The position numbers were made by a program, and so were the translations under genes. Source: Thermococcus sp. (GTDB taxonomy: Archaea; Methanobacteriota_B; Thermococci; Thermococcales; Thermococcaceae). Taken from it: DNA of 6,995 bases. Position 1 is the stretch's first letter. The number at the start of each line of letters is the position of its first letter. Below the pieces are notes generated by a model. That model ran no database searches. It was not told the DNA's origin and worked only from the letters and a program-made list of their open reading frames with translations. Location: assembly GCA_011050175.1 (NCBI GenBank), contig DRGF01000101.1, forward strand, positions 1 through 6,995, read 5' to 3'. Below are positions 5,948 through 6,995 of the stretch, in pieces.

Positions 5948-6273
5948 TCTCCTCCCTCCAGTTTCCGGTATCTTTCCAACAGTTCTATTATCTTCTCCAT
6001 TGCCCTTAAGTGTTTCTCAAGCTCGTCTATGTCATCGGGGAGGGAGTTTGCCAGTTCGTTCAGCTTCTCCAGGAGGCGCTCCTCGACACCCTTCATTTCG
6101 GCTTGCATCTGCTTTTTCCTGTGCTCGCAGACCGGGCAGAAAACCCTCCCATCCTTCTCGAAGAGCGGGGAACCACATTTGGGGCAGTGTCTGTCGAGCA
6201 TCCTTGCTCCCGAGAGCATCAGTGGCATAATAACGGTTCGCATTTCTTCCTCGGTGGGGCCCCTCAGCGCCAT
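5944..6273 (-). CDS. UPF0148 / autoantigen p27-like zinc-ribbon protein
   Basis: 109 residues. An N-terminal helix (MALRGPTEEEMRTVIMPLML) leads into a zinc ribbon with Cys30, Cys33, Cys46 and Cys49 (CPKCG...FCPVC). A long charged coiled-coil follows (about 53-105, KKQMQAEMKGVEERLLEKL and onward). This layout matches the archaeal UPF0148 family, related to the human Sjogren/scleroderma autoantigen 1 (p27); no biochemical function is established to my knowledge. The start ATG 6273 has GGTGAT three bases upstream, and that site contains the stop codon of the arginase-like gene. The gap is only four bases, and the 3' end overlaps the winged-helix gene by ATGA, so the three genes are very probably cotranscribed. 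Family assignment comes from recalled sequence features. Confidence 0.82.
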   Translation of the reverse strand: MALRGPTEEEMRTVIMPLMLSGARMLDRHCPKCGSPLFEKDGRVFCPVCEHRKKQMQAEMKGVEERLLEKLNELANSLPDDIDELEKHLRAMEKIIELLERYRKLEGGE

Positions 6274-6277
6274 TCAA

Positions 6278-6995
6278 TCACCCCATAAGGAGCTGGAACA
6301 CCTCGACGAAGGCCTTCTTTCCGAGCCTTGAGCGCCTTATCCTGTCAGATACTTCTGCAATATCAAAAGCCGTTATCTTGAATTTCTTTTTAACCTCTTC
6401 CAGAAGCTCCAGGAGTTCATCCAAGGTTAGTTCGCCGTGCTGGAAGCGGGCGATTTTGTACTCAGGCCGGAGGACGTCCATGTCTACGGTTAGGTAAATC
6501 TCATCTCCGAGGTACTTACCAGCCTCGTCGAGTATCTCGAGCAGGTCGTTTGTCTGCAGGTTTTTGTAGGCCCTCCACTTCCCACGGACTTTTCTGCTCC
6601 TCAGGAGGGCGGGGAATATCTTGACGCGCCGCGTCCAGAGCTGCGTCCGCTCGGTGGTTGGTATCATGAGCACAGGGGCAAGGACGACGGCCCTGTTTAC
6701 GAGGCGCTCTTCGAGGGCGTAAGCGAGCCACGAGCCGTGGTCAAGGTAGTCGTGCATCAGGTCGGTGTGGGCATCGACGCTGATGAGCGAAGGGGGTCTG
6801 AGCTTCTCAACTATCCCGTAGGTAGCGAGGTGCTCTCCTATTATGTAAGCCCTGTCCTTAGGAATCCTCTCTGGCAGGAGCTCGACCCTGCTCGATTCAA
6901 CTATCATGTAATCATCGATGAGTTTGTTCCTTTTGAGGAGTTGAAGAACGTAGAGAACGCCGTCGCGGTTGGGCTTCTCACCGAAGGGAATGAAC
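6278..6995 (-). CDS. Compact arginase/agmatinase-fold protein (5' end outside window)
   Basis: The frame is open to the window edge: FIPFGEKPNRDGVLYVLQLL precedes the internal ATG at 6907, so that ATG is probably not the start. 238 residues are visible. Ureohydrolases hydrolyse guanidino compounds such as arginine or agmatine with a two-manganese centre. Three metal motifs are here: IIGEHLATYG (His about 55, for the usual GGDHS), VDAHTD (Asp, His, Asp about 74, 76, 78) and VDMDVLRPEY (Asp about 171 and 173). All six metal ligands are therefore kept. DHG (about 85-87) and the Glu in DIAEVSD (about 214) match further active-site positions. At about 240-250 residues it is shorter than typical agmatinases (about 290-300), so substrate and even activity are uncertain. 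It is probably the first gene of an operon with the zinc-ribbon and winged-helix genes. Confidence 0.78.
   Translation of the reverse strand, partial: FIPFGEKPNRDGVLYVLQLLKRNKLIDDYMIVESSRVELLPERIPKDRAYIIGEHLATYGIVEKLRPPSLISVDAHTDLMHDYLDHGSWLAYALEERLVNRAVVLAPVLMIPTTERTQLWTRRVKIFPALLRSRKVRGKWRAYKNLQTNDLLEILDEAGKYLGDEIYLTVDMDVLRPEYKIARFQHGELTLDELLELLEEVKKKFKITAFDIAEVSDRIRRSRLGKKAFVEVFQLLMG

Noticed and set aside
5877..6288. Plus-strand open frames opposite the winged-helix and zinc-ribbon genes
   Set aside because: Both are antisense to genes with recognisable folds and coupled starts; low-complexity translations and no ribosome sites.

Overview
The window comes from a hyperthermophilic euryarchaeon of the order Thermococcales, most likely a Thermococcus species. 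The evidence is an intein-containing reverse gyrase followed by a TrmBL2-type chromatin protein, two surface proteins ending in the CGP-CTERM signal known from Pyrococcus and Thermococcus, Shine-Dalgarno sites of the GAGGTG/GGTGAT type, BRE/TATA-like promoters and oligo-T terminators. I cannot name the species.

Left part, plus strand. The window opens inside the reverse gyrase gene. Only 19 residues of N-extein are present, followed by a 488-residue LAGLIDADG intein (58-1521) and a 268-residue C-extein that completes the topoisomerase IA domain. The intein splits the catalytic motif, so the nucleophilic tyrosine is the third residue of the C-extein. A T-rich terminator and a 344-base AT-rich gap follow. 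The gap holds a near-perfect 25-bp inverted repeat and one or two promoter-like elements. Then comes trmBL2 (264 aa), an abundant DNA-coating protein of the TrmB family, with its own terminator.

Right part, minus strand, in order of transcription. A probable first operon encodes a compact arginase/ureohydrolase-fold protein (5' end cut by the window edge), a UPF0148-type zinc-ribbon/coiled-coil protein and a 70-aa winged-helix protein. These are joined by a 4-base gap and an ATGA overlap and are closed by a T-rich terminator near 5690-5704. A second probable operon begins with a previously easy-to-miss small ORF (53 aa, or 41 aa from an internal ATG) that looks like a helix-turn-helix. It overlaps by 17 bases a 352-aa CGP-CTERM secreted protein, which overlaps by 16 bases a 309-aa paralogue. 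The second operon converges on trmBL2, with about 50 bases between the stops.

Functionally, the plus-strand pair concerns DNA topology and chromatin at high temperature. The first minus-strand group looks like housekeeping or regulatory genes of uncertain role. The second group is a candidate two-protein cell-surface system with an attached small DNA-binding protein, and it is the least explained part of the window.
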